The notes under the pieces are model-generated. The model was not told where the DNA came from. It saw nothing but the letters and a program-made list of their open reading frames with translations, and ran no database searches. The position numbers were made by a program, and so were the translations under genes. From positions 1-54,179 of the forward strand of contig URQO01000007.1 of the NCBI GenBank assembly GCA_900550135.1: a stretch of DNA of 54,179 nt, read 5' to 3'. The DNA is from an uncultured Eubacterium sp. (lineage in GTDB: Bacteria; Bacillota; Clostridia; Lachnospirales; Lachnospiraceae). This document shows, piece after piece, positions 44,665 to 52,942 of the stretch (the stretch's first letter is position 1; each line of letters opens with the position of its first letter).

Positions 44665-45019
44665 ATATGGCCTCTGCTCCCTCACTTAATCTGTCATGTC
44701 TGTAGAGTCCTATCATCTCTTCTGTAAGATACCGGTATTCACCTTTTCTGTTTTTGTAGTATGTGCTGTCAAAGACCACATCTCCAACTGATGTGAATAT
44801 TGTTCTTTTGTCATTGCGATGTATCCTGTAGTTTTCTTTTCTAAAACCATCTTTTTTTATTTGTGAATTTATTCTGCTTAAAATCAAGCATAAATATTTT
44901 GCAGTGAATTCTTCCGTTGTGCTTTTTACTGATGACTCCAGTGAATAAAAATCCTTGGGATTTTTAAAAAAATTTACTCTATTTTGTATGATTTTTCCAA
45001 CTACATAAAAACAAGACAC
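44665..45019 (-). pseudogene. ISLre2-type transposase remnant, N-terminal fragment
   Basis: About 118 residues on the minus strand resemble the N-terminus of ISLre2 (UPF0236) transposases, with NDKRTIFTSVGDVVFDSTYYKNRKGEYRYLTEEMIGLYRHDRLSEGAEA. Homology ends exactly where the ISNCY remnant ends, so the rest is lost. The apparent start is a GTG at 45019. A short imperfect inverted repeat (CTTTAAGATTTTT/ TCTTAAA, about 45019-45045) just outside may be the insertion sequence end. One element probably inserted into the other and both were then cut by deletion. Confidence 0.72.
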
Positions 45020-45058
45020 TTTAAGATTTTTCTCTTAAAACGCCTTGTTATGTTCATT

Positions 45059-45583
45059 TTATTTTTCGCTGTTTTTTACAAACTTATATGTTACCTTTAC
45101 TTTCTTAACATTTTTCAGTTTTGATTTTTTAGCTTCAACAATATATGTATTTGCTCCATAGATAACCATCGCTGTCTTTTTATATCCGTCTTTAAGCAAG
45201 TCTCTCTTCTCTACATTGATCACAAATTTGTCATTGTTTTTTGTCAACTTCAATAGTTTATAACTTAATTGATTCATGTCAACATTTTCTGTAACAAAAA
45301 TCAATGCATTCTTTTTAAAATAAGATTTTTTGTATTTTTTAAGTTTTTTAGTATATTTTGTAGGATTGTTATAATTCTTCTTTATATACTTTTTTAACTT
45401 TTCTAAATCCTTGTATGATCTTACAATTTTCTTATGGCTTTTGTTATTTACCTTATCTGAATACTTTCCTGTTACACTAATTGTTTTGTAAGTGTATCCA
45501 TTCATGGTTACTGCACTAACATTTGCCGTAAAAACTGATAAGATAGCCAATATAGTCACAAAACATTTTAATCCCTTCTTCAT
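45059..45583 (-). CDS. Hypothetical secreted Lys/Tyr-rich protein
   Basis: I do not recognise a named domain. 174 residues: a clear signal peptide (about 1-24, ANVSA cleavage), then a very basic mature part with many KK and YK pairs, a YKDLEKLKKYIKKNY helical segment, and alternating strands (NALIFVTENVDM, TAMVIYGANTYIVEA, VKKVKVTYKFV) that suggest a small alpha/beta domain similar in pattern to PrcB_C proteins. It is a single gene next to transposase remnants and divergent from an FN3-M15 peptidase. Confidence 0.6.
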   Translation of the reverse strand: MKKGLKCFVTILAILSVFTANVSAVTMNGYTYKTISVTGKYSDKVNNKSHKKIVRSYKDLEKLKKYIKKNYNNPTKYTKKLKKYKKSYFKKNALIFVTENVDMNQLSYKLLKLTKNNDKFVINVEKRDLLKDGYKKTAMVIYGANTYIVEAKKSKLKNVKKVKVTYKFVKNSEK

Positions 45584-45895
45584 ATTTAAATACCTCCTCT
45601 ATTTTATTTTCTTCTATCAACCCCAAATATTTTGCTTTTTGTACAGCATATCCTGTCCTTGCACTTTGGTTATTTTGTACTGTTTGAGTTTAATAACTAT
45701 TCATTTTTTATACTTTGGGATTTTGCGAATTGAATTTAAGTCTTTCTTTTAAGTTATATCATACAAAATCTTAAGTTCTCCAAATATGTCTTTATTACCC
45801 TCACTATATTGGCATAGTAACATATCAATACTGTTTTTTCAACATTTATTTCCAATAATTTACAATAAACTACAGTTCAAAAGTTATTTTTATGT
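45584..45895. other. Divergent spacer between two secreted-protein genes
   Basis: About 310 bases of AT-rich sequence between the Lys-rich protein (minus) and the FN3-M15 peptidase (plus). A short frame at 45492-45752 lacks a ribosome binding site and is not counted. No repeat or RNA structure stood out. Confidence 0.4.
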
Positions 45896-45901
45896 TACAA
45901 T
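45894..45901 (+). promoter_or_regulatory. Extended -10 promoter of the FN3-M15 peptidase gene
   Basis: TACAAT (45896-45901) is preceded by TGT, forming an extended -10, about 30 bases upstream of the ATG. There is no clear -35. The leader is short, with AGGAGG at about 45915. Confidence 0.45.
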
Positions 45902-45931
45902 GTTTTTATATTTACAGGAGGATGATTTTAA

Positions 45932-47461
45932 ATGAAAAAACTATATTTTTGTGTTAGAAACTTATTTTTTATTGCTACCGTTTTTTCCCTGTCCCTTTTA
46001 TTTTTAGGAAGCAATGTAAAGGCTGATACAGCAGGCGACAATAAACCTTTCATTGACAAGGTTGACACCGCAGACCACTATAAACCTGTCATCGAAAATG
46101 TTGATGTTAACCAAATTGATGGCACTATTGACATTTCTTGGAGCGTAAATGCAGATGATTATTCTTATTTTCAAATTTATCGTTCGGCATCTAATAATGT
46201 ATATGAATATTATGGTGCAAGTTATTCCACATCATATACCGACTATAATGCATATGTTGGTGTTCATTATCAGTACAAGATTGTCACTGTATATTTGGAT
46301 GATAATTATGATGAAATTTATAGCGAACCTGCTTTTGTTGATGATGCATGTATACCTGTATCCACTCCAAAGATTGGTACTATTACCCCTGCCAAATCTC
46401 ATAGTTTAAAAATATCATGGTATGTAGATGAAAACCTTAGTGGCTATGAGCTTTACAGAAGTGCTTCAAAAAACGGTACATATACTTTAGTAAAAAATAT
46501 ATCCACTTCAACTTATTTTAATTACTTTAATTCATACAGTTACAAAGATTCTAATTTGTCAGTGGGAAAGACATATTATTATAAACTTCGTGGATACATG
46601 ATGTACGAGGGTATTAAGTATTACGGCGATTACTCACCTGTAAAAAGTGAAACTGTAAGAACCAATGCCCCGACCGTGTCCCAGTCTTACTCAAAGAAGG
46701 CAGGAACCAACACTCTTAAATGGAAGTCTGTATCGGACTGTAGTGGTTATATTATTTATTTTAAATCTTCTGTCAAGGGTAAATATAAGAAGCTTAAGAC
46801 TTTAAATGGCAAAAGCAAACTTACATTTACACATAAAAAGTTAAAAAACGGCAAACTATATTTTTATAAAATCTACAGTTACAAAAAAATTGGTAATAAG
46901 ACTTTAAATAGTTGCGCGCCAAAAATTTATGAAAAGTATTGTGACTACTATACTTTTAGGGATGAACCTTATGAAAATAGAATGAAGCGTTTATTTGGCA
47001 ACAGTAAAACATACTGGTACAACACTTCTTCTAAGGCTTCAAAAAATATGAAAGAGTTAAAGATTAAGGTGTGGGATGTTAATTATCGTGGAAAAAAACA
47101 TACCAGAACATTTTATATTTCAGTTCACAAAAATCTTGCTCCTTCAGTAAAGAAAATGTTTAAGGAAATCTACAAGTCAAAAGAGCGTTTTCCTATACAC
47201 GAAATAGGTTGCTACAACTGGCGTGGAAAAGGTTCTACTTCCGAGCATTGTATTGGAACAGCCTTTGACATTAATTCAAACGAAAACTATATGATTGATA
47301 ACGGGAAAATACTTGCAGGCTCATTTTGGAAACCAAAGAAAAGTAAATACTCCATTCCTCTAAATTGCAAATTAGTTAAAATATTGGAAAAATATGGATT
47401 TTCAAGAGGTTTTTGGGGCAACAGAAAAGACTATATGCATTTCTCATATTTAGGAACCTAA
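45932..47461 (+). CDS. FN3-repeat secreted M15 D-Ala-D-Ala carboxypeptidase-like protein
   Basis: Exported peptidoglycan peptidase, 509 residues. Signal peptide (about 1-32, ending VKA), three FN3-like modules (about 48-135, 140-240, 245-335), then an M15 metallopeptidase domain (about 355-505) with the zinc and catalytic signature SEHCIGTAFDIN and the C-terminal WGNRKDYMHFSYLG. Key residues for zinc binding (His, Asp, second His) are present. AGGAGG lies nine bases before the ATG. FN3 modules are also found in the glucosaminidase at 34868-37003, suggesting shared wall-anchoring logic. Confidence 0.85.
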   Translation: MKKLYFCVRNLFFIATVFSLSLLFLGSNVKADTAGDNKPFIDKVDTADHYKPVIENVDVNQIDGTIDISWSVNADDYSYFQIYRSASNNVYEYYGASYSTSYTDYNAYVGVHYQYKIVTVYLDDNYDEIYSEPAFVDDACIPVSTPKIGTITPAKSHSLKISWYVDENLSGYELYRSASKNGTYTLVKNISTSTYFNYFNSYSYKDSNLSVGKTYYYKLRGYMMYEGIKYYGDYSPVKSETVRTNAPTVSQSYSKKAGTNTLKWKSVSDCSGYIIYFKSSVKGKYKKLKTLNGKSKLTFTHKKLKNGKLYFYKIYSYKKIGNKTLNSCAPKIYEKYCDYYTFRDEPYENRMKRLFGNSKTYWYNTSSKASKNMKELKIKVWDVNYRGKKHTRTFYISVHKNLAPSVKKMFKEIYKSKERFPIHEIGCYNWRGKGSTSEHCIGTAFDINSNENYMIDNGKILAGSFWKPKKSKYSIPLNCKLVKILEKYGFSRGFWGNRKDYMHFSYLGT

Positions 47462-47490
47462 TAACATTATTTTACAACTGTTTTTTTCTT

Positions 47491-47540
47491 GCCATTGGTA
47501 ATAATAATATAGTAGTTTTGTATTATTTATTACCAATGGC
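47491..47540 (+). terminator. Hairpin between the M15 and Pr6Pr genes
   Basis: A 14-bp perfect stem (GCCATTGGTAATAA with TTATTACCAATGGC) encloses a 22-base loop and is followed by an AT-rich ATTATTTATATTTT tail. It is probably the terminator of the peptidase gene, with the next ribosome binding site 20 bases later. Confidence 0.65.
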
Positions 47541-47569
47541 ATTATTTATATTTTGAGGGAGAATGTGGC

Positions 47570-48226
47570 ATGAAAAGTAAAATAGAATTAGTTTATAGAA
47601 TACTGTTTATAATTATTTGTTTTACAGGAATTGCCATGCACTTTGATATAAATAATAAATATGTAAACACCCACGAGTTTAGTTTTTTTACATTGTGGAG
47701 CAATATTTTTTGTTTAGCTTTTATGATTGTTCTTTTGATTAAACATTTTGCCGGAAAGGACACCCGTTCTACTTTATTAATTTATTTTAAGGGAATGGCT
47801 CTTTCCTGTATTATCTGCACATTTTTAATTTATCATTTTTCTGAACATAAAATAATACTTAGCACTGATATCCTGACTCCTTTGGGGCTTCCCCTTGAAA
47901 GTATTATTGCTCATTATATTGTGCCATTTATGTTTCTTTTTGATTGGATTCTTTTCCAGCCAAAAGGACTTTTCAAATGGAGTTATATTGGCACATGGCT
48001 GGCATTTCCTCTTGTATATATTTTATCTTTCTTTACAAGATGCGCATGTAACAGCCCTAAGGCCTTTTGCAATGTTCCCAAATATCCATATTATTTTTTA
48101 AATTATGACAATATTGGTCTTGGAAAATGCTTTATTTATATTGCTGTTATTACTGTTATTTTTGCAGCTGTTAATACTATAATTGTTTTTGCTGACAAGT
48201 TTATACCTGTTGTAAAAAAACATTAA
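47570..48226 (+). CDS. Pr6Pr-family membrane protein
   Basis: 218-residue integral membrane protein with six hydrophobic helices (about 7-26, 38-58, 72-92, 105-130, 138-158, 188-212). It has a conserved N-terminal FFTLWSNIF segment and a mid-protein AHYIVPFMFLFDWILFQPKG region, features of the Pr6Pr (AIG1/FAR-17a-like) family in Bacillota. The function is not established. GAGGGAG precedes the ATG at 47570. It stands alone between two terminator-like hairpins. Confidence 0.7.
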   Translation: MKSKIELVYRILFIIICFTGIAMHFDINNKYVNTHEFSFFTLWSNIFCLAFMIVLLIKHFAGKDTRSTLLIYFKGMALSCIICTFLIYHFSEHKIILSTDILTPLGLPLESIIAHYIVPFMFLFDWILFQPKGLFKWSYIGTWLAFPLVYILSFFTRCACNSPKAFCNVPKYPYYFLNYDNIGLGKCFIYIAVITVIFAAVNTIIVFADKFIPVVKKH

Positions 48227-48279
48227 AAATAAAAATGTACTCATTTAAACATCTGTTTTTATGAGTACATTTTTATTTT
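48226..48279. terminator. Long AT-rich bidirectional terminator
   Basis: A 19-bp stem (48226-48244 with 48261-48279) built around ATGTACTCAT/ATGAGTACAT, with A- and T-rich outer arms, follows the Pr6Pr stop. The symmetrical arms give U runs on both strands. The remaining 150 bases to 48430 contain no gene. Confidence 0.75.
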
Positions 48280-48430
48280 ACATATTCTATTGTTTCAACA
48301 AATATATGTTTTCACTTAATTATTGTTCCATTTTAGTATTATATGTTTTTATAAAATGAATACATTTTGTACAACTAAATAAATGTTTCATTATCATTCT
48401 AATACACTATTTGTTATTCTAATGCGTATT

Positions 48431-49123
48431 TTATCCTTCTAATATATTATCTGCTCCATACAGGTTACCCAAATCACCTATAATGTAATCAATCTTCATA
48501 TCATCAGGTGCCTGTGTGCCTTTTGGATTGTACCAGCATGTAGTAATACCTGCATTGATTCCACCCTGAATGTCAGAACTTAAACTGTCGCCAATGATGA
48601 TGGTTTCCTGCTTTTTGAAATTGTCAATTTCATTGAAACATCTTTCAAAAAATCTTACATCAGGTTTGTTTACGCCTACTCTTTGGGAAATGAATATTTT
48701 CTTAAAATACTTTTCCAAATCAGCACCTTCAATACGTCTGTCCTGAACTGATGCTGTACCGTTTGATACGATGTACAAATCAAATCGGTCTTTTAAATAC
48801 TCAAGCATCTCCTGCGCCCTTGGAATAAAGAAATGCTGTCTGCTAAGCATCTCTTCATATGTTTTCCAGGCAAGTTCTCCACTGCAGTCTGCTCCAATCT
48901 GTTCAAACAACATTTCAAATCTTCCAAGCAAAACCTGATTTCTGGTAAGTTCACCTGTCTCTAATTTTTTCCAATGCAGTTCATTTATCCTACTATACAA
49001 CTCCAGCGTGCTTTCGTTATGTGGTATGTTAAGGCTTGTCAATGCTGTATCAAGTGCCACATGTTCACATTTTTTAAAATCCAAAATTGTGTCATCTAAG
49101 TCTAATAATATATTTTTTAGCAT
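48431..49123 (-). CDS. YjjG-family noncanonical pyrimidine nucleotidase (HAD)
   Basis: HAD-superfamily phosphatase of 230 residues, probably hydrolysing noncanonical pyrimidine nucleotides (house-cleaning, as known for YjjG). Motif I is intact (LDLDDTILDF, Asp nucleophile at about 8), motif II Ser/Thr in VSNGTASVQ, motif III Lys in VNKPDVRFF, and motif IV IIGDSLSSDI. It has a C1 four-helix cap between. Its ATG overlaps the last base of the trpS stop codon (TAATG), so the two are translationally coupled. Confidence 0.87.
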   Translation of the reverse strand: MLKNILLDLDDTILDFKKCEHVALDTALTSLNIPHNESTLELYSRINELHWKKLETGELTRNQVLLGRFEMLFEQIGADCSGELAWKTYEEMLSRQHFFIPRAQEMLEYLKDRFDLYIVSNGTASVQDRRIEGADLEKYFKKIFISQRVGVNKPDVRFFERCFNEIDNFKKQETIIIGDSLSSDIQGGINAGITTCWYNPKGTQAPDDMKIDYIIGDLGNLYGADNILEG

Positions 49124-50127
49124 TATCTGATTCTTTCTGTAAGTCCAACTTTCTTCTGAACTTTTCTTAATGTTTTGTTTGCAAAGTATGCAGCCTTTTC
49201 GTCATTTTCTTTTATAACACCATTAAGATATGCCTTGTCCTTCTGAATCTCATAGAATCTGTCCTGTAAAGGTTTAAGTCTGTTGGCAACTGATTCACCA
49301 ACTGCAAGTTTAAATTCACCATAACCTTTTCCGTCAAATTCTTTTTCAACTTCTTCAATAGTCTTTCCTGTAATACATGAATAAATATTGATTAAGTTCT
49401 GAATTCCAGGCTTATCATCAGAATATCTGATTTCCATATCTGAGTCTGTTACTGCTCTCTTGAACTTTCTGATAATTGTGTCAGGATCATCCATAAGCAA
49501 AATACTTGCATTTGGATTCTCGTCTGATTTTGACATTTTTCTTGATGGATCCTGAAGGCTCATAATTTTTGCTGTTGACTTTCCAATGTATGGTTCAGGA
49601 ATTGTAAATACATCTCCGTAAATTCCATTAAATCTTGTAGCAATATCTCTTGTCAACTCTAAGTGCTGCTTCTGGTCAACACCTACAGGAACAACATCTG
49701 CCTGATACAATAAAATATCTGCTGCCATAAGTGACGGATATGTAAATAATCCTGCATTAATATTGTCAGCATGCTTTGCAGCCTTGTCCTTAAACTGTGT
49801 CATACGGTTAAGTTCACCCATGTATGTGAAGCAATCTAAAATCCATGCAAGCTCTGCATGTGCAGATACATGTGACTGGAAGTAAATACAGTTCTTCTCA
49901 GGATCTAATCCTGCTGCAATATATAATGTATATAAATCTCTTGCTCTCTTTCGAAGTTCTGCCGGATTCTGTCTTACAGTTAATGAATGTAAATCTGCAA
50001 TTGCGTAAAAGCACTCATATTCTTCCTGCATCTTTAACCAGTTGTCAAGAGCTCCTAAATAATTTCCTAATGTAAGTGTGCCTGTTGACTGCATGGCACT
50101 ATATGAAACTTTCTTATCTCCTAGCAC
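49123..50127 (-). CDS. trpS: Tryptophanyl-tRNA synthetase
   Basis: Class I aminoacyl-tRNA synthetase charging tRNA-Trp. 334 residues, typical of the bacterial enzyme: N-terminal SAMQSTGTLTLGNYLGA (HIGH-like element TLGN), the Trp-binding pocket around DCFTYMGELNRMTQFKDK and VPVGVDQKQHLELTRD, and the signature KMSKS in SRKMSKSDENPNA. The start is a GTG at 50127, seven bases after AAGGAG; an ATG one base off is out of frame and ends at once. No T-box or obvious leader-peptide attenuator lies in the upstream 200 bases. Confidence 0.96.
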   Translation of the reverse strand: MLGDKKVSYSAMQSTGTLTLGNYLGALDNWLKMQEEYECFYAIADLHSLTVRQNPAELRKRARDLYTLYIAAGLDPEKNCIYFQSHVSAHAELAWILDCFTYMGELNRMTQFKDKAAKHADNINAGLFTYPSLMAADILLYQADVVPVGVDQKQHLELTRDIATRFNGIYGDVFTIPEPYIGKSTAKIMSLQDPSRKMSKSDENPNASILLMDDPDTIIRKFKRAVTDSDMEIRYSDDKPGIQNLINIYSCITGKTIEEVEKEFDGKGYGEFKLAVGESVANRLKPLQDRFYEIQKDKAYLNGVIKENDEKAAYFANKTLRKVQKKVGLTERIR

Positions 50128-50329
50128 ATTTTTTCTCCTTGAATATATTGTTTGTCCGTCATTTTAACATACTATTGTATTGTATCACTTTTGCAATAAC
50201 TTGTATAGAATAAAGTCTTAAACGGGCTCCATACTTATCTAATTTACAAAGTTTTTGTTCCTTTGCCTACAAATTAAGTGTTCTATATTGGGGCATCTAG
50301 AATAGAATATATTAATCATTTTATTGCCT

Positions 50330-51505
50330 TTAATTTTTTATTGCCCAGCGCATTTTTGTTGATTTAGCTCTTGGATTTCTGTTACATTCAGCCTTACCAG
50401 GTCTTATTACATCCCTTGCCACATCACTATAAATGCCCTGTTTCTTTAAAGTCTTAAATGATTTTTTTACCAGTCTGTCCTCACCTGAATGGAATGTAAG
50501 TATTGCCACTCTTCCATTTGGTGTCAAAACATTTGGTAACTTTTCCAAAAACTCATACAAAACTTCAAATTCGTTATTGACATCAATTCTAAGAGCCTGA
50601 AATGTTCTTGCACAACTTTTCTTTACAGCCTCTTCCTTTTCTTTTTTAGGAAGGTAAACTAATGCTTTCTCAACAATCTCTTTTAGCTGAATTGTTGTTT
50701 CAATTTTCTTTTTTCTTCTTTCCTCCACAACTGTTTTGGCAATTTCATAAGCATAAGGCTCATCTGAATTTTCAATAAGCATCCCTTCCAACTCATCTAA
50801 CGAAATGCTGTTTATACGATCTGCTGCCGAAATCCCCTGATTTGGATTTAGTCTTAAATCCAGTGGTCCTTCATACTTATAAGTAAATCCTCTTTCCGGA
50901 TTGTCTATCTGCATTGAAGACACACCTAAGTCTGCCAAGACAAAATCAAATGGGCCATATTTTTCTGCAACTTTGTCAATATCTTTAAAATTTATATTTA
51001 CTCCTGTGAAAATGTCTTCGCCAAAACCTTTATCTTTTAACCTCTTTTTAGTTTTTTCAATTTCAATTGGGTCAATATCAAGTCCATAAACATGACCTTT
51101 GCCCTCCAGCTTTTCTAACATTTTTGATGTATGACCACCATATCCTAAAGTGGCATCAAGGCCTTTCTGCCCCGGCTTGATTTCAAGAAAATCAAGAATT
51201 TCCTTAACCATAATTGAAATATGCATTCCTGCCGGAGTGCTACCTTTACTAATAACCTTTTCAACTGTGTCCTTGTATTTTTCAGGATTATGTTCCTTGT
51301 ACTTTTCTGCAAAAGTTCTAGGATGAGTTCCTTTGTATCTTACACGGCGCTTGTGTGTTTTGTCCTGAATATTGTTATCTTGTTGCTGGCTATTTAGTAT
51401 ATTGTTTTCTTTTGTCTGACTATCGTGATTTGTATTGTTCTGAGTTTTTTCATATTTGTCTGTATTTATGTTCTTTTCACTTATGTTGTTCTTGTTATCT
51501 TCCAT
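50330..51505 (-). CDS. RsmH-like 16S rRNA (cytosine1402-N4)-methyltransferase with N-terminal extension
   Basis: SAM-dependent methyltransferase, 391 residues against about 310 for ordinary RsmH. The first 75 residues are a disordered Asn/Gln/Lys-rich extension followed by a basic stretch (HKRRVRYKGTHPRTF). The RsmH core then shows MHISIMVKEILDFL, SAM loop LDATLGYGGHTSKML, LADLGVSSMQID, RGFTYKYEGPLDLRL, ARTFQALRIDVNNE and AILTFHSGEDRLVK. Usual RsmH has DGTLGGGGH at the SAM loop and sits in the cell-division cluster. Here no mraZ, ftsL or pbp gene follows, so it is either a relocated rsmH or a paralog. Confidence 0.83.
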   Translation of the reverse strand: MEDNKNNISEKNINTDKYEKTQNNTNHDSQTKENNILNSQQQDNNIQDKTHKRRVRYKGTHPRTFAEKYKEHNPEKYKDTVEKVISKGSTPAGMHISIMVKEILDFLEIKPGQKGLDATLGYGGHTSKMLEKLEGKGHVYGLDIDPIEIEKTKKRLKDKGFGEDIFTGVNINFKDIDKVAEKYGPFDFVLADLGVSSMQIDNPERGFTYKYEGPLDLRLNPNQGISAADRINSISLDELEGMLIENSDEPYAYEIAKTVVEERRKKKIETTIQLKEIVEKALVYLPKKEKEEAVKKSCARTFQALRIDVNNEFEVLYEFLEKLPNVLTPNGRVAILTFHSGEDRLVKKSFKTLKKQGIYSDVARDVIRPGKAECNRNPRAKSTKMRWAIKN

Positions 51506-52104
51506 TTTCTACTCTCTATACTTTCTTATATATTTTGCACAAAATATCCTTTATTTTAGGCATTTGTGCAATTTCTCCTGTATTTGTACTATTCGTTTTT
51601 TGTTATCTGTATTCCTACTTGCAAATATTTTGGAATCATTGCTATTTTTGTTCCTATTTAGCAATGATCGTAACTGATATTTTTTTGTTCCTATTTAGCA
51701 ATGATCGTCACTGATATTTTTTTGTTCCTACTTACCAATATATTTAGACGTCACTGATATTTTACACGGAAATGAATAATATTTCAAAATTTTCCTGCAC
51801 AAATTTTACTTTTTTCTCTGTATATTGTTCTCTTTTATCCTGCTAATGTATTTTATTACATGAATTGTACTGTTTTAGTTATATTTTCTTGTACATTTGA
51901 TGTTTGTATTTCGGATAATATTTGTGGTTTGAATTTTATTACATGAATCACACTCTTTCAGTTATATTTTATTGTAAATTTTTTTACAAAATCTATTATT
52001 TTCTCTATATTTAATTTGTATTATCTTTTCTATACATTATATTGGGTGCATTTATTTAAATTTAATGTAATTATTCTTAGTTAACATTCCGAATTATATC
52101 AAAA
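51506..52104. repeat. Repeat-rich non-coding gap upstream of the RsmH-like gene
   Basis: No convincing gene in about 600 bases. Two near-identical 37-bp units (GTTCCTATTTAGCAATGATC... at 51650-51686 and 51687-51723, one mismatch) plus a diverged third copy (51724-51768) are arranged in direct tandem. ATCATTGCTA (51635-51644) is inverted relative to TAGCAATGAT (51659-51668). A second pair of direct repeats, about 42 bp, offset 83 bp (51850-51891 and 51933-51974), starts TTTTATTACATGAAT. Short frames here lack ribosome binding sites. Confidence 0.65.
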
Positions 52105-52174
52105 AAAGAAAGTGCCGGGCGGCAATGCCCCAACTCTCGCAAGAAATAAACTTGTTAAGTTGAACACTTTCTTT
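52105..52174 (-). ncRNA. GC-rich three-way-junction-like hairpin, terminator or small RNA
   Basis: AAAGAAAGTG (52105-52114) pairs with CACTTTCTTT (52165-52174). Inside are GGGC/GCCC (52117-52130) and AACT with CAAG/CTTG and AGTT (52132-52161), so two inner hairpins can branch from one closing stem. On the minus strand it ends in seven Ts, about 100 bases after the stop of the small membrane protein gene. It is strongly GC-rich against the surroundings. A terminator function is likely; a small RNA is possible. Confidence 0.5.
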
Positions 52175-52277
52175 GAAATTAGTATAATATTCGTCTAGCA
52201 CTTTTTACTATAATCACCATTCAATAATTTACTGTTTTATATGTTGTTTATTAATTATTTTCTGTATCAACTATTTC

Positions 52278-52712
52278 CTAATAGATATAAATACCTTTCT
52301 CGCCTACAGGCACACCCACTTTAGTAATATATATGCCGTTACTATTCTTTTCGAAATGCACTTTGTAATATTCACAATCTTCAGCATTTTTTCCATTCTT
52401 TAATGTTCCTTTGTAACGTACCACTACGCAAATATAATTTTTGCCCCAGTTTTCGTTTTCAATATCACACTCCATTTTTTTTAGTTTTATTCCACCTGCT
52501 TCGCTCCAATTATTTTGTATTGTGCTATAAATCTTCTCTCCGGCACTGTTATTTATAAGCCTAGTATCAACTTTATTTTGTGTGCAATTCAAAACTACTT
52601 TTTTAATTTGAGCTACAGCATTTTTTCTCTGAACGTACATATAGATAAATCCAAATAGTATTGCCAATAATATAACAATCACTATGATTAAACATGCTTT
52701 TTTCTTTTTCAT
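52278..52712 (-). CDS. Hypothetical single-pass membrane protein
   Basis: Not recognised. 144 residues: a KKKK start and one transmembrane helix or uncleaved signal (about 7-27), then an extracellular domain of about 110 residues with QIKKVVLNC, a NTF2-like or DUF4878-like beta-strand pattern (MECDIENENW, ICVVVRYKGTLKNG, CEYYKVHFEKNSNGIYI) and two cysteines that could pair. GGAGG precedes the ATG. A promoter candidate lies at 52791-52818. Small exported proteins of this kind often lie beside lipoprotein genes, as here. Confidence 0.6.
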   Translation of the reverse strand: MKKKKACLIIVIVILLAILFGFIYMYVQRKNAVAQIKKVVLNCTQNKVDTRLINNSAGEKIYSTIQNNWSEAGGIKLKKMECDIENENWGKNYICVVVRYKGTLKNGKNAEDCEYYKVHFEKNSNGIYITKVGVPVGEKGIYIY

Positions 52713-52790
52713 AAAATTCCCTCCTAAATAATTATTTTACACCATTTTATATTCATAATTCTACTATATAAACATCATAACATAAACAAT

Positions 52791-52818
52791 ATTCTTATAA
52801 TATCTAGTATTGTGTCAA
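52791..52818 (-). promoter_or_regulatory. Candidate promoter of the small membrane protein gene
   Basis: Minus-strand TTGACA (52813-52818) and AAGAAT (52791-52796) are 16 bp apart. Just upstream, TTGGCAACC (52831-52839) and GGTTGCCAA (52864-52872) form a perfect inverted repeat that may be an operator or the terminator of the next lipoprotein gene. Confidence 0.45.
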
Positions 52819-52942
52819 TATTTTTAGGATTTGGCAACCTTTTACAATTCTATGTTTGATTTTGGTTGCCAATTTTATTTTACTCAAAACTCATTAATTC
52901 ACCGATACAATCGTAAACTAAAACTAAGCCAGCATATTCAAA

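Noticed and set aside
50128..50329. T-box or Trp attenuator upstream of trpS
   Set aside because: No T-box bulge sequence, specifier hairpin, terminator or Trp-rich leader peptide could be seen in the 200 bases.
51645..51770. Possible CRISPR array from the 37-bp repeats
   Set aside because: The copies are directly adjacent with no spacers, only two are near-identical, and no cas genes are nearby.
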